The notes: a model not told the origin generated them from the letters alone. A stretch of DNA of 64,000 bases from JBGPGW01 sp046349515 (GCA_046349515.1 JAXMCE010000005.1:62001-126000), one strand, 5' to 3'; counted from the first letter of the stretch, positions 17,016 to 26,498 are shown. Numbers and translations: made by a program.

Positions 17016-17972
17016 GTGAGCGATAGGACCGTACTCGTCTACTTTCCCTTGGCGGACGAGCTGACCCAAGTGCGGACCCTTCTTGACGGAAAATCTCCGG
17101 GCATCCGCTTCGCTTACGCGGCCGCGCCCGAAGAGGCCGAGCCTTACCTTGCGGATGCCGAGATTTTCTACGGCTGGGGCTTTCCCGCGGAGATGCTCAC
17201 GCGCATGCCCAAGCTTCGCTGGGTCGCAAAGATGGGTGCGGGCATCGACGACATCGCGCCGGGCTGGCCCTTTGACGCCTCGGTCATCCTGACGCGCACC
17301 GACGGGCGCGCGCTCGCGCAGCCCATGGCCGAGTTCGTGCTGGCCGCGTTGTTCGGCCAGTCCCAGCGCCTGGCCCATGCCGCGGCGCTCCAGGCTGCCA
17401 GGCGCTGGGAGTACTACATGGTCGGCAGTCTCCACAACAAGACCGTGGGCGTCGCTGGCATCGGCGACATCGGCGCCTACATCGCCGAGCGGATTCGCCC
17501 ATTTGCGCGCCGCGTCATCGGCTGGCGCCGCCATCCGTCCCCCTCGGCCGCCGTCGACGAGGTCTTCGCCGGGCGAGAACAGCTCCACGCCTTCGCCGCG
17601 GCGTGCGATGCGCTGGTGCTCGTGCTGCCCATGACGAAGGACACGGCGAATCTTTTTGATGCGAGAATCTTCGCCGCGATGAAGCGGGGTGCTTATCTTG
17701 TCAATGTGGGCCGCGGCGGCGTCGTCGATGAGGAGGCGCTTCTCGAAGCGCTTCGCTCCGGTCGCCTGGCTGGTGCCATGCTCGACGTCTTCGCGACCGA
17801 GCCCCTGCCGGCCGACCATCCGCTGTGGACGACGGAGCATGTCATCGTCACGCCTCATGTCTCGGGGCCGCTCATCCCGGAACTGGTCGTGCCGTATTTC
17901 CTCGACAACCTAGCGGCCTATTGCGCCGGACGGCCGCTCAAGCGCGTCGTCGATCCCAAGCAGGGTTATTGA
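17016..17972 (+). CDS. D-2-hydroxyacid dehydrogenase (GhrA-like)
   Basis: This NAD(P)-dependent enzyme of 318 residues starts at GTG 17016 with AGGGAAGG just upstream. It interconverts 2-oxo acids such as glyoxylate or hydroxypyruvate and D-2-hydroxyacids. It has WVAKMGAGIDDI, the nucleotide motif VGVAGIGDIGAYIAE, the signature LVNVGRGGVVDEEALLEAL and the catalytic His in VIVTPHVSGPL. The upstream in-frame extension to 15870 is a shadow of the TauD/VOC genes and is not used. A second member of the family is at 39595. Confidence 0.93.
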   Translation: MSDRTVLVYFPLADELTQVRTLLDGKSPGIRFAYAAAPEEAEPYLADAEIFYGWGFPAEMLTRMPKLRWVAKMGAGIDDIAPGWPFDASVILTRTDGRALAQPMAEFVLAALFGQSQRLAHAAALQAARRWEYYMVGSLHNKTVGVAGIGDIGAYIAERIRPFARRVIGWRRHPSPSAAVDEVFAGREQLHAFAAACDALVLVLPMTKDTANLFDARIFAAMKRGAYLVNVGRGGVVDEEALLEALRSGRLAGAMLDVFATEPLPADHPLWTTEHVIVTPHVSGPLIPELVVPYFLDNLAAYCAGRPLKRVVDPKQGY

Positions 17973-17987
17973 TCGCTCGCACGCGTG

Positions 17988-19625
17988 TCAGCGCGCGTCC
18001 GCGCCGGGATCGTCCGGCGACAGGGGCTTCGCGCCCCGGATCATGTCGGCCATTTTCTCGCCGATCATCATGGCTGACGCGTTGAGGTTGCCCGTGATGA
18101 CATCCGGGTAGATCGACACGTCGACCACGCGGAGGCCGGTCGTGCCGTGAACGCGGCCCGCCCGGTCGACGACGCTCGCCGGATCCGAGTCCGGACCCAT
18201 GCGGCAGGTCGAGCAGCCGTGGAAGTCGGTGACGGCCTCGGCGCGCGCGAAGGCATCGATCTCGGAATCGGTCTCGGCTCCAGCCCCGCCACTGATCTCC
18301 GGCCCTTTGAAGGAATCGAAGGCGCGGGATGCGAAAACGGCACGAAGCACGCGCACACCGTCGCGGAGCTCCCGCCGGTCGCGCTCGGTCGCGAGATAGT
18401 TGAAAAGGATCCGCGGTCGTTGGCGCGGATCCGCGGAGGCCAGCGTGACAGCACCCCGGCTTTCCGGCCGCTGCACCGTGACCTTCGATTGGAAGCCGTG
18501 GATGCGCGTTTCCCTCACCGTGTGATAGGTGCCGCCGAAGGGCGCGAACTGGAACTGGATGTTGGCGTAATTGGCGGTGCCGGCGCGGAGGAAGGCGCCC
18601 GTCTCGAAATGGTTGGAGGCGCCGATTCCCGTCTTGGTCAGAATCCACTGCGTGCCGAGAGCGGCGCGGGCCAGAGGCGACGTCCAGCGGGCCAGCGTGA
18701 TCGGCTTGGTGCAGGCATAGCGGACGTACACGCCGATATGATCCTGGAGGTTCTGGCCGACCCCGGGCCGGTCGACGAGGACAGGAATCCCGTGCGTCCG
18801 CAGCGCGCGCGCGTCGCCAATGCCCGACAACATGAGAAGATGGGGCGAGCCGATGACTCCGGCGGAAAGGATGACCTCCCGGCGCGCGCGAAGCGACTGC
18901 TTCCGTCCGCCCGCATCGGCGCTGACGCCGACGGCGCGCGTTCCATCGAAGTCGATCTTGAGCACCTGCGTGTTCGGACGGACCGTGAGGTTGGTGCGCG
19001 AGCGGATGGGATGGATGTAAGCCCGCGCCGAGCTTTGCCGTCGGCCGCCGAAAATCGTCCAGTCGATGCGGAAGAAGCCTTCCTGCTGGGCGCCATTGAC
19101 GTCGTCCGTGATGCCGTAGCCCGATTCGTCACCGGCGCGGAGAAACGCCTCGTGAAGCGGATGGGTGCCCGGCGCCGTGGTCACGCGAAGCGGCCCTGCC
19201 CCGCCACGATAGGCGCTGCCGGCCTTGTCGCTCGTCTCGCTTCGCTTGAAGTAGGGAAGGCAATGCCGGTACGACCACTCGCTGAATCCGGTCGAGGCGG
19301 CCCAGCCGTCGAAGTCGAGTTTGTTGCCGCGGATGAACACCATGCCGTTGATCGAAGAGCTGCCGCCGACGACGCGCCCGCGGTGAAAGATGTCGGTGCG
19401 GCGGTTGAGGTGGGGCTCCGGCTCGGTCGGGAACTGCCAATTGACTCGCGGGTTGTCCTTGATGACGGCCATGCCGACGGGCATGTCGATCATCATGGAT
19501 CGATCCCACGGACCCGCCTCGAGGAGCAGAACCGAGACGTTCGGATCCTCGCTCAACCGGTTGGCGACGGCGCAGCCCGAAGATCCGGCCCCGACCACGA
19601 TGTAATCGAATTCGTCCGTTTTCAT
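17988..19625 (-). CDS. GMC family FAD oxidoreductase (choline dehydrogenase-like)
   Basis: This protein of 545 residues oxidises alcohols with FAD. Motifs in order: YIVVGAGSSGCAVANRLSE and VSVLLLEAG (FAD binding), GRVVGGSSSINGMVFIRG (GMC signature 1), ILSAGVIGSPHLLMLSGIG (GMC signature 2) and FHGCSTCRMG near the C-terminus with the catalytic His. A GNLNASAMMIGEKMA end completes the FAD domain. Start ATG 19625 has a GAGGGG ribosome site; the frame extends to 19661 without support. It lies 111 bp after the ABC transporter ATPase on the same strand, so it may process an imported hydroxylated amine such as choline. That substrate is inference. Confidence 0.94.
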   Translation of the reverse strand: MKTDEFDYIVVGAGSSGCAVANRLSEDPNVSVLLLEAGPWDRSMMIDMPVGMAVIKDNPRVNWQFPTEPEPHLNRRTDIFHRGRVVGGSSSINGMVFIRGNKLDFDGWAASTGFSEWSYRHCLPYFKRSETSDKAGSAYRGGAGPLRVTTAPGTHPLHEAFLRAGDESGYGITDDVNGAQQEGFFRIDWTIFGGRRQSSARAYIHPIRSRTNLTVRPNTQVLKIDFDGTRAVGVSADAGGRKQSLRARREVILSAGVIGSPHLLMLSGIGDARALRTHGIPVLVDRPGVGQNLQDHIGVYVRYACTKPITLARWTSPLARAALGTQWILTKTGIGASNHFETGAFLRAGTANYANIQFQFAPFGGTYHTVRETRIHGFQSKVTVQRPESRGAVTLASADPRQRPRILFNYLATERDRRELRDGVRVLRAVFASRAFDSFKGPEISGGAGAETDSEIDAFARAEAVTDFHGCSTCRMGPDSDPASVVDRAGRVHGTTGLRVVDVSIYPDVITGNLNASAMMIGEKMADMIRGAKPLSPDDPGADAR

Positions 19626-19736
19626 TTCTGCCCCTCGGCCGTCAGCCTGCCTCGCCCGCATCCCATTGCGGCGCGCGAATCCTTAACACGCGGGCTTGGG
19701 CGAGTCTCGGGCCGGCAGGGAGCTGCGTCCGCACCC

Positions 19737-20843
19737 TCAGTCGTCGGCGACGAGGATGGTGGCATCTGAAGGCCAGGCTAGCGTGATCGACGTGCCGACC
19801 TCTCGGAGCGGCCCGATTCCGAATGACGGTACTAGCGCGGCGATCGGGCCCACCGGCGTGTCGACGGCGTAGTAGTGCTGCATGCCCCGGAAGGCGGCGG
19901 AGGCGACGGTTCCTGTGATCCTGTTGGCGTGCTCGCCCGTTTGAGCCCCATTGGCGAGCGTCACCCGTTCCGGCCGAAGGGCGAGAAGGACCGTTTGTCC
20001 GGGCGCGACGGTTTGGGTAGCAGCGCTGGCACGGATGGGGACGCCCCGCACCGCGACCGTGAGTACGCTGTCCTCGCAACGCTCGGCTTTACCTTCGAGG
20101 AAGGTCGCGCGGCCCAGGAACTCGGCGACGAAGCGCGTCGCCGGCCGATCGTAGAGTTCGCTCGGCCGGCCGACCTGTACCATGCGTCCGTCGCGGAGGA
20201 TCACGATGCGGTCCGACATCGTCATCGCTTCTTCCTGGTCGTGCGTCACGTTGACGAACGTCGTGCCGAGGCGTGCGTGGAGCTGCTTCAACTCGATCTC
20301 GAGCTCGGCGCGGAGTTTCTTGTCGAGCGCCGAAAGGGGCTCGTCGAGCAACACGACGGCCGGTTCGAAGACGAGGGCGCGAGCGAGCGCCACGCGCTGT
20401 TGCTGGCCGCCCGATAGCTGCCGCGGCAGCCGGTCGGCAAAGGCGCCGAGCTGCACGAGGTCGAGGGCGCGCTCGACCCGCTCGGCGATCGCTGCGCGCG
20501 GGAGCCCCCGGACGGAGAGCGGATAGCCGATATTGGCGCGCACGGACATGTGGGGAAACAGGGCGTAGCCTTGGAACACGACTCCGAAGTTGCGCTTCTC
20601 GGGCGGCAGATCGTTGATCCGGGCGCCGTCGAGAAGAATGTCGCCGGAATCGGGCCTGACGAACCCGGCGATCGCCATGAGGATCGAGGTCTTGCCGGAG
20701 CCCGAAGGGCCGAGAAGACTCAGGAACTCGCCCGGCGCCACATCGAGGGTCACGTCGTCGATGGCCGCGAGGTTGCCGTAACGCTTGGTGAGGCCGCGAA
20801 GGGCCAGCGCATGCTGTGGGTGGGAGACAGGCGCCTCGGTCAC
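19737..20843 (-). CDS. spermidine/putrescine-type ABC transporter ATPase (PotA-like)
   Basis: This is a 368-residue ABC importer ATPase with a C-terminal TOBE region. Walker A is LLGPSGSGKTSIL, the Q-loop region is VVFQGYALFPHM, the signature LSGGQQQRVALARAL, Walker B VVLLDEPLSALD, and the switch His is in VTHDQEEAMTMSD. The GTG start at 20843 is 2 bp after the stop of the upstream permease, and the longer frame running to 21380 is a shadow of that permease. It is the last gene of the four-gene transporter operon. The family moves polyamines, iron, thiamine or related amines; the exact substrate is unknown. Confidence 0.95.
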   Translation of the reverse strand: MTEAPVSHPQHALALRGLTKRYGNLAAIDDVTLDVAPGEFLSLLGPSGSGKTSILMAIAGFVRPDSGDILLDGARINDLPPEKRNFGVVFQGYALFPHMSVRANIGYPLSVRGLPRAAIAERVERALDLVQLGAFADRLPRQLSGGQQQRVALARALVFEPAVVLLDEPLSALDKKLRAELEIELKQLHARLGTTFVNVTHDQEEAMTMSDRIVILRDGRMVQVGRPSELYDRPATRFVAEFLGRATFLEGKAERCEDSVLTVAVRGVPIRASAATQTVAPGQTVLLALRPERVTLANGAQTGEHANRITGTVASAAFRGMQHYYAVDTPVGPIAALVPSFGIGPLREVGTSITLAWPSDATILVADD

Positions 20844-20845
20844 GA

Positions 20846-21649
20846 TCAACCGGTCCGAGGTGCGCGCGCGCGCCGCGCCTGCTGGATGATGACGGCAATG
20901 ACGAGCACGGAGGTCGCCGCGATGAGGCTCGTCGCGACGGCGGCCACCGTCGGGTCGATGCTTTCCCGGATGCCGTCCCACATGCGCCGGGGCAGCGTGT
21001 AGACGGCACGGCTCGAGACGAACAGCGTGACCACGATCTCGTCCCAGGACACGATGAAGGCGAACACGGCGCTCGTGAGGATGCCCACGCGGATGTTGGG
21101 CAGGATGACACGCAACGTCGTCGTGCGAGGCGAGGCGCCCAGGCTGCGTGACGCCTGCTCCAGCCGCGGATCGATGAGGCTCAACGCCGTCGTGATCGTG
21201 ATGACCACGAACGGCGTCGCGAGGATCGTGTGGGCCAGGATGACGCCGAACCAGGTGTCGTAGAGGTTCAAGACGACCCAGGCGCGGTAGAGGGCGAGCC
21301 CCGAGACGATCGGCGGCAGGATCATCGGCGTGAGGACGATCGCACCCACCATGATCGAGAAGCGCCCGACCGCTCGCCACAGCCCGATGGCGCAGGCGGT
21401 GCCGATGACGACGGCAAGAATTGTCGCGGCCAGCGCGATCACCGCGCTTTCGCGCATGCTGGTCATCCAGTTGCTGTTGTAGAGCATGGCCTCGAAATGC
21501 CGGAGAGAGAGCGTCTCTTCCGGCAGGCGGACCCAGCGCGTGTCGTTGAGCGAGACAGGGATGGTGATGAGCCCGGGCAGGAGAAGGAACAGGCCGACGA
21601 GCCAGGCGGCGGCCAGCACGAAAAGGCGCGCGCGGGAGCCGAGGCTCAT
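20846..21649 (-). CDS. ABC transporter permease (PotC-like)
   Basis: This inner-membrane permease has 267 residues and about six transmembrane helices, starting with LFVLAAAWLVGLFLLLPGL. The EAA loop that contacts the ATPase reads EQASRSLGASPRTTTLRVILP. It ends LVIAVIIQQARRAR, a usual cytoplasmic tail. Its ATG overlaps the stop of the other permease by 4 bp (ATGA), which indicates coupled translation and 1:1 assembly with it. Confidence 0.94.
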   Translation of the reverse strand: MSLGSRARLFVLAAAWLVGLFLLLPGLITIPVSLNDTRWVRLPEETLSLRHFEAMLYNSNWMTSMRESAVIALAATILAVVIGTACAIGLWRAVGRFSIMVGAIVLTPMILPPIVSGLALYRAWVVLNLYDTWFGVILAHTILATPFVVITITTALSLIDPRLEQASRSLGASPRTTTLRVILPNIRVGILTSAVFAFIVSWDEIVVTLFVSSRAVYTLPRRMWDGIRESIDPTVAAVATSLIAATSVLVIAVIIQQARRARAPRTG

Positions 21650-22563
21650 GCCGCGCCTCCCAGCATCCGCCGCACGTTCACGGCGCGGCTGATGAGCCAG
21701 ATGAGCGAGAGCGTCGCGGCCAAGAGCACGATCGAAAGCGCGCCGGCGAGGCCCCAGCGCGCGCTCTGGAGCACCATGAGGCTCGCGTATTCGGACAGCA
21801 TGACGATCCGCCCGCCGCCGAGGATCGCGGGCGTCACGAAGAAGCCGAGACCGAAGACGAAAACGAGGAGGCCCGCGCCAAATACGGCAGGGAGGGTGAG
21901 GGGCAGGAATACGTCCCGGAAGGTGCGGAATGGCGAGGCCCCTGCGCTCCGCGCGGCCATCAAGAGGCTCTGGTCCATTCCGCGCATGGCGCCGTAAAGC
22001 GGAAACACCGCATAGGGGATCATGTAGTGCACCATGCCGATGACGACGCCGAGCTCGTTGCGCACGAGGGCGAGCGGCTCGTCGATGATGCCCCAGCCCT
22101 GAAGCGCCTCATTGATGAGCCCGTTGTTGCGCAAGAGGATGAGCCAGGCCAACGCCCGCACCAGGACGGACAGCCAGAACGGCACGAGCACGCAGAGTGT
22201 CAACAGCAGGCGCTGGCGCTCGTCCATATGGACCATCGCGTAGGCCACGAGGTAGCCGAGCGCGAGCGAGACGAGCGAGGTGATCGTGACGATGCGCGCC
22301 GTCGTCCAGAAGATCTTATGAACGCTCTCGGACGTCGCGATTTGGTCGTACCAGCGCAGCGTCCAGTCGCTCGGCGCCCCGAACGACATGAGTCCAAGCC
22401 AGCCGATCGGCAGAAGATAGAGAACGCCGACGAGGATCGCCGCCGGCATGACGAAGGCCAGGTAGGGATCGCTCCCGACCCGTGCCTTCGTCCAGCCCAA
22501 TCCGCGTGGCGCGAGACTTGGACTAACCCGAGATGCCGTCAATCCACTTGTCTGTGGCGGCAT
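21646..22563 (-). CDS. ABC transporter permease (PotB-like)
   Basis: The 305-residue membrane permease has its first helix at YLAFVMPAAILVGVLYLLPIG and the EAA loop at LMAARSAGASPFRTFRDVFLP. It forms the heterodimer with the PotC-like protein. The start is uncertain: ATG 22563 makes the gene overlap the end of the binding-protein gene by 41 bp, and an in-frame TTG at 22542 would shorten that overlap. Either way the operon order is binding protein, permease, permease, ATPase. Confidence 0.92.
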   Translation of the reverse strand: MPPQTSGLTASRVSPSLAPRGLGWTKARVGSDPYLAFVMPAAILVGVLYLLPIGWLGLMSFGAPSDWTLRWYDQIATSESVHKIFWTTARIVTITSLVSLALGYLVAYAMVHMDERQRLLLTLCVLVPFWLSVLVRALAWLILLRNNGLINEALQGWGIIDEPLALVRNELGVVIGMVHYMIPYAVFPLYGAMRGMDQSLLMAARSAGASPFRTFRDVFLPLTLPAVFGAGLLVFVFGLGFFVTPAILGGGRIVMLSEYASLMVLQSARWGLAGALSIVLLAATLSLIWLISRAVNVRRMLGGAA

Positions 22564-23641
22564 CGTAGTTCTTCTCGTACCAGTCCTCGTTCCGCGGAAA
22601 TTGCAGCTTGAGGTTTGCTTCGAAACCGGGGTCGAGCCGGTTCATGTCCTTGGGCTCCGATGCGGAGGCCTTGGGGTTGCTCGGCCCGTTGCCGAGGAGC
22701 GAGAGCAGCTTGATCTGCCGCTCGGGCGCCAAGGTCGAGGCCAGCCACTTCATGACCTCTTTGCCCGCGGGATTGCCCTTGGGCACGACCCAGGCCGCGG
22801 GAGAGAACATGCCCTGATTCCAGGTCCAGGTGACGCGGCCCTTGGTGTCGCGCTCGAGCACGCTTGCCCGCGTGTTCCAGATGTTCGCCATGATGACTTC
22901 CTTGTCGAGGAACACCTGCTGCGATTCGGCTCCCGACGACCAGAAGATCACGTCCTTCCCGAGCGTCTTCACCTTCTTGATCGCGCGGTCCATGTCGAGC
23001 GGGTAGAGCTTGTTGACCGGCACGCCGTCGCCGAGGAGACATGCCTCGACTGCGCCCATCATGTATTTCCACAGGGCGCGCTTGCCGGGGTACTTCTTCG
23101 TGTCGAAGAAATCGGCATAGGTCGGCGGCTTGTTGGGGAACTTGGTCTTGTCGTAGGCAAGAACGAAACTATAGGAGTAGCTGCCCATCGCGTACTTCCA
23201 GTCCCAGCCTGGGCGCAGCATGGATTTGTTGACGACCGAGTAGTCGATCGGCTCGAGCACGTTGGGGCCGAGCTGCGCGCCGACGAAACCATCCGCATCG
23301 CACGCATCCCACGTGACCTTGCCGGATTCGACCATGGCCTTGATCTTGCCGGGAAGCGGGCTCGCGCCGTCGAAGGTGACCTTGACACCCGTATCCTTTG
23401 TGTAGGGTTCGCCCCAGGCCTCGCCCATGAACTTGACGGCATCGCCGCCGAAGTTCGCGGCCACGATCTCCTTGGCCTGCGCCGTCGCCTCCCGGCCCGT
23501 CAACGGGCCGAGGCCGAGGGCCGCCGGCGCCACGCCCGCCCACAGGGCCAGCTTCAAAAAGTCGCGCCGTTCGATACGACCGGCCGCCAACTCTCTTCGG
23601 GCAATCTCCACAAGGTCAGCTTTGACAGCATGCAACGCCAT
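22523..23641 (-). CDS. PotD/PotF-like ABC transporter substrate-binding protein
   Basis: This periplasmic protein of 372 residues begins the transporter operon. It has a twin-arginine type export signal (RRDFLKLALWAGVAPAALGLG, ending in an Ala-x-Ala-like ATAQA site), then EIVAANFGGDAVKFMGEAW and the two-lobe family-1 solute-binding pattern (CDADGFVGAQLG, WDWKYAMGSYSYSF, KRALWKYMMGAVEACLL). Start ATG 23641 has GGGGAG 8 nt upstream; the frame runs on to 24082 with no coding support. The Tat signal suggests folding before export. Confidence 0.93.
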   Translation of the reverse strand: MALHAVKADLVEIARRELAAGRIERRDFLKLALWAGVAPAALGLGPLTGREATAQAKEIVAANFGGDAVKFMGEAWGEPYTKDTGVKVTFDGASPLPGKIKAMVESGKVTWDACDADGFVGAQLGPNVLEPIDYSVVNKSMLRPGWDWKYAMGSYSYSFVLAYDKTKFPNKPPTYADFFDTKKYPGKRALWKYMMGAVEACLLGDGVPVNKLYPLDMDRAIKKVKTLGKDVIFWSSGAESQQVFLDKEVIMANIWNTRASVLERDTKGRVTWTWNQGMFSPAAWVVPKGNPAGKEVMKWLASTLAPERQIKLLSLLGNGPSNPKASASEPKDMNRLDPGFEANLKLQFPRNEDWYEKNYDAATDKWIDGISG

Positions 23642-23841
23642 GGCCGAGTCTCCCCTTGTTGCTTCGACGACTGACTGCTTTGGCGTCCAGCACGGCGCGC
23701 AGCCGTACTGGCCCTCGCATCTCGCGAGGGAATCTAGACACGCGTTCGGCGACAGTGCCAGCGCAATCTTGGGCGCTCGGTCGCGGGAGACAGCGTCACT
23801 GTGCCGTGGTGCCCGTGGAGGTCGCTTCGCGGCGCCGGCAT

Positions 23842-23869
23842 TTGACCAATCCCGACAACGATGTACTGT
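23842..23869 (+). promoter_or_regulatory. weak candidate sigma-70 promoter for the TcuA-like gene
   Basis: TTGACC (23842-23847) and TACTGT (23864-23869) are separated by 16 nt in the divergent region, about 60 bp before the ATG at 23931. The -35 matches well and the -10 poorly. An unrelated 7-bp hairpin (CCCTCGC/GCGAGGG, 23712-23730) lies in the leader of the opposite-strand transporter operon. Confidence 0.25.
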
Positions 23870-23930
23870 CTTGGCGATCTGAAAGCGGGCACGCCGGGAT
23901 GGTCTTGGCCCGCCCTTCGCGCGAGAGGCC

Positions 23931-25415
23931 ATGGACTCGGTCGATGTGATTGTTGTCGGCGGCGGCAATGCCGCCTTCTCCGCCGCCGTGGCCGCACGCG
24001 AGGCGGGTGCATCGGTGCTTCTCCTCGAGCGCGCGCCCGAAGCCGAATCGGGCGGCAACACGCGCTTCACCGCCGGGGCCATGCGCTGCGTCTACGACGG
24101 GGTCGATGACCTCAAGCGCCTCATGCCGGATCTCACCGAAGACGAGATCGCGCGGACCGATTTTGGCAGCTACACCGAATCGCAGTTCTTCGACGACATG
24201 GGACGCGTGACCGACTATCGCACCGATCCCGAACTCTCGGACCTCCTCGTGCGGAGGAGTCGCGAGACGATGCTCTGGATGCGAGAGAAGGGCATCCGGT
24301 TCGCGCCCATCTGGGGACGGCAGGCCTTCCTCGTCGACGGCAAATTCAAGTTCTGGGGCGGCTTGACCGTCGAAGCTTATGGCGGCGGCCCGGGCCTCGT
24401 CGAAGCGTGGTCGAAGGTCGCGGCCCGGCTCGGCATCACTGTCCTTCACGACTGCCGCGCGACCACGCTCGTTGCGGGCGACGCCGGCGTTAGGGGAGTC
24501 CGCGCGAAGCATGCGGGAAAGGCGCGCGACTTCACCGCCCGTGCAGTCGTCCTCGCGGCCGGCGGGTTCCAGGCCAATGCAGAGTGGCGCGCGCGCTACC
24601 TCGGACCCGGCTGGGACCTCGCCAAGGTGCGCGGCACGCGATTCAACACGGGCGACGGCTTGCGCATGGCGCTCGAGATCGGTGCGATGCCCTATGGCAA
24701 CTGGTCGGGCTGCCATGCCGTGGGCTGGGACCGCAACGCGCCCGAGTTCGGCGACTTGGCCGTGGGCGATGCCTTCCAGAAGCACAGCTATCCGTTCGGC
24801 ATCATGCTCAACGCGCGCGGCGAGCGTTTCGTCGACGAGGGTGCGGATTTCCGCAACTACACTTACGCCAAGTACGGTGGCGTCATTCTCTCGCAGCCGG
24901 GCCAGTTCGCCTGGCAGGTTTTCGATGCCAAGACGAAGCATCTCCTCCGCGACGAGTATCGCATCAAGCGGATCACGAAGGCGCAGGCCGAGACCCTCGA
25001 GGCCCTCGTGGCCAAGCTCGATGATGTGAACGCGCCGCGTGCGCTCGAGACCATTCGCGCCTTCAATGCCGCCATCCGCACCGAGGTGCCCTTCAACCCA
25101 AACGTCAAGGATGGCCGGTCGACGCAAGGCCTCGCCATCCCGAAGTCGAATTGGGCCCAGGCCATCGATCAACCGCCCTTCGAGGCCTACGCCGTCACCT
25201 GCGGCGTCACCTTCACCTTCGGCGGCGTGCGCATCACGCCCGAGGGCGAAGTGCTCGACGTCGACTTGCGTCCGATCTCGGGGCTCTACGCGGCGGGCGA
25301 GATGGTCGGCGGCCTCTTCTACCAGAACTATCCGGGCGGGACGGGTCTCATGGCGGGCGCGGTGTTCGGCCGGATCGCGGGCGCGTCGGCGGGACGGGCG
25401 GCCCGTGGCGCCTAG
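23931..25415 (+). CDS. tcuA: FAD-dependent tricarballylate dehydrogenase TcuA-like flavoprotein
   Basis: This is a 494-residue flavoprotein of the fumarate reductase/succinate dehydrogenase flavoprotein family. TcuA oxidises tricarballylate to cis-aconitate. It has the dinucleotide motif VIVVGGGNAAFSAAVAA, SGGNTRFTAGAMRCVY (typical of the TcuA group rather than generic fumarate reductases), VVLAAGGFQANAEWR and the C-terminal GLYAAGEMVGGLFYQNYPGGTGL. No TcuB iron-sulfur/cytochrome partner or TcuC transporter is adjacent, so either the partner is elsewhere or the substrate differs. It is divergent from the ABC operon. The family assignment is firm; the tricarballylate role is less so. Confidence 0.82.
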   Translation: MDSVDVIVVGGGNAAFSAAVAAREAGASVLLLERAPEAESGGNTRFTAGAMRCVYDGVDDLKRLMPDLTEDEIARTDFGSYTESQFFDDMGRVTDYRTDPELSDLLVRRSRETMLWMREKGIRFAPIWGRQAFLVDGKFKFWGGLTVEAYGGGPGLVEAWSKVAARLGITVLHDCRATTLVAGDAGVRGVRAKHAGKARDFTARAVVLAAGGFQANAEWRARYLGPGWDLAKVRGTRFNTGDGLRMALEIGAMPYGNWSGCHAVGWDRNAPEFGDLAVGDAFQKHSYPFGIMLNARGERFVDEGADFRNYTYAKYGGVILSQPGQFAWQVFDAKTKHLLRDEYRIKRITKAQAETLEALVAKLDDVNAPRALETIRAFNAAIRTEVPFNPNVKDGRSTQGLAIPKSNWAQAIDQPPFEAYAVTCGVTFTFGGVRITPEGEVLDVDLRPISGLYAAGEMVGGLFYQNYPGGTGLMAGAVFGRIAGASAGRAARGA

Positions 25416-25438
25416 CGCCCGAGAGAGCGCCGTCGCGA

Positions 25439-26371
25439 TCAGCCGGGAAACAGGAATCCAAGCGTCTCGATGAGCAGGTGATTCGCCAAGAGCGCCGTGA
25501 TGTTGGTCGGGTCGAACAGCGGATTGACCTCGACGAGGTCGAGCCCGACGATGGTGTTGTTCTCGCAGACCATCTCGAGGAGCCGCCGCGCCTGCTCGTA
25601 GGTGAGGCCGCCCACCTCGGGCGTGCCCGTGCCGGGCGCGATGCTCGCGTCCATGGCGTCGATGTCGAAGGTGACGTAGACGTTCTTGCCCGATGGCAGC
25701 GCGCTTCGGTAGTGCTCGACGCCGTGCTTGTGGACGTCCCAGGCGCAGATAAGCGTGTTGCCGTGCGCTTTATGGTCCGCAAGGTCGCCTTGCTGCTGGC
25801 GGAGCGAGCGCACGCCGATGCACACGGCCTTCTCGACATGATCGAGCTCGCAGACGCGGCGGAGCACGTTGCCGTGCCCGAAGCGCACGCCGCCGCTGTC
25901 GTCCCGGTAGTCGGCGTGCGCGTCGAGCTGAAAGACGGTGATGGGCCCACGGTCCTTGTAGGCGCGCAGGACCGGAAGCGTGATCGCGTGATCGCCGCCG
26001 AGCACGACCGGCCGCGCGCCGCGCGCGAGAATGTGCTCGACCGCCCGGGTGATGCGCTCGAAATTCTCCTCCCAGAGGAGGGGCACGATGTCGACGTCGC
26101 CGCAATCGACGATCCGGCAGCCGCCCCGCCGCGTGCCGCTCCTTATGTCCCAGTATCCGGGCGTATCGGTCGAGAGAATCGAGAAGCGGGTCGACCAGTC
26201 CCGAATCGCTTTGGGACCGAATCGCGTGCCGGACCGGTAGCTCGTGCCAAGGTCGAAGGGAACGCCAAGCGCCGCGATGTCGGCGCGCCAATCGCCGTCG
26301 GGCTGGACGACCGGCGCCTTGACGAAACTCGGAACGCCGAAGATCGACATGCCTTGCTTCTGGAAATCCAT
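25439..26371 (-). CDS. agmatinase/arginase family ureohydrolase
   Basis: This 310-residue binuclear manganese hydrolase cleaves a guanidino compound to urea and an amine. All metal ligands are seen: His in VVLGGDHAITLPVL, the DAHAD cluster in VFQLDAHADYRDD, and DIDAMDAS near residue 230. The C-terminal Glu/Asp motif GLDLVEVNP is also intact. Start ATG 26371 (MDFQKQ) follows a plausible ribosome site; upstream in-frame codons to 26584 lack support. Given the polyamine-type transporter close by, agmatine or a related guanidino acid is a fair guess, but other guanidino substrates are equally possible. Confidence 0.93.
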   Translation of the reverse strand: MDFQKQGMSIFGVPSFVKAPVVQPDGDWRADIAALGVPFDLGTSYRSGTRFGPKAIRDWSTRFSILSTDTPGYWDIRSGTRRGGCRIVDCGDVDIVPLLWEENFERITRAVEHILARGARPVVLGGDHAITLPVLRAYKDRGPITVFQLDAHADYRDDSGGVRFGHGNVLRRVCELDHVEKAVCIGVRSLRQQQGDLADHKAHGNTLICAWDVHKHGVEHYRSALPSGKNVYVTFDIDAMDASIAPGTGTPEVGGLTYEQARRLLEMVCENNTIVGLDLVEVNPLFDPTNITALLANHLLIETLGFLFPG

Positions 26372-26414
26372 CGAGATTCTCCGTGCGCGCGAGGGTTCGG
26401 CGCCTGATCCGCGC

Positions 26415-26448
26415 TTGCCGCCCGTCGGATGGGACATATACGCTATAT
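26415..26448 (+). promoter_or_regulatory. candidate promoter/operator upstream of the F420 operon
   Basis: An AT-rich patch in the divergent region between the ureohydrolase and the F420 genes holds TTGCCG (26415-26420) and TATACG (26437-26442) at 16-nt spacing. Overlapping the -10 is a short inverted repeat, ATATA-CGC-TATAT (26436-26448), that could bind a regulator. It is the only AT-rich spot upstream of npdG. Confidence 0.35.
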
Positions 26449-26498
26449 TGCGGCGTGCGCTTGCGGCAAGGCGGCGCGGCACGACCGTCGGGACCCCG

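Noticed and set aside
18147..19769. 540-codon plus-strand frame opposite the GMC oxidoreductase
   Set aside because: It is an antisense shadow, and the GMC motifs on the minus strand are unambiguous.
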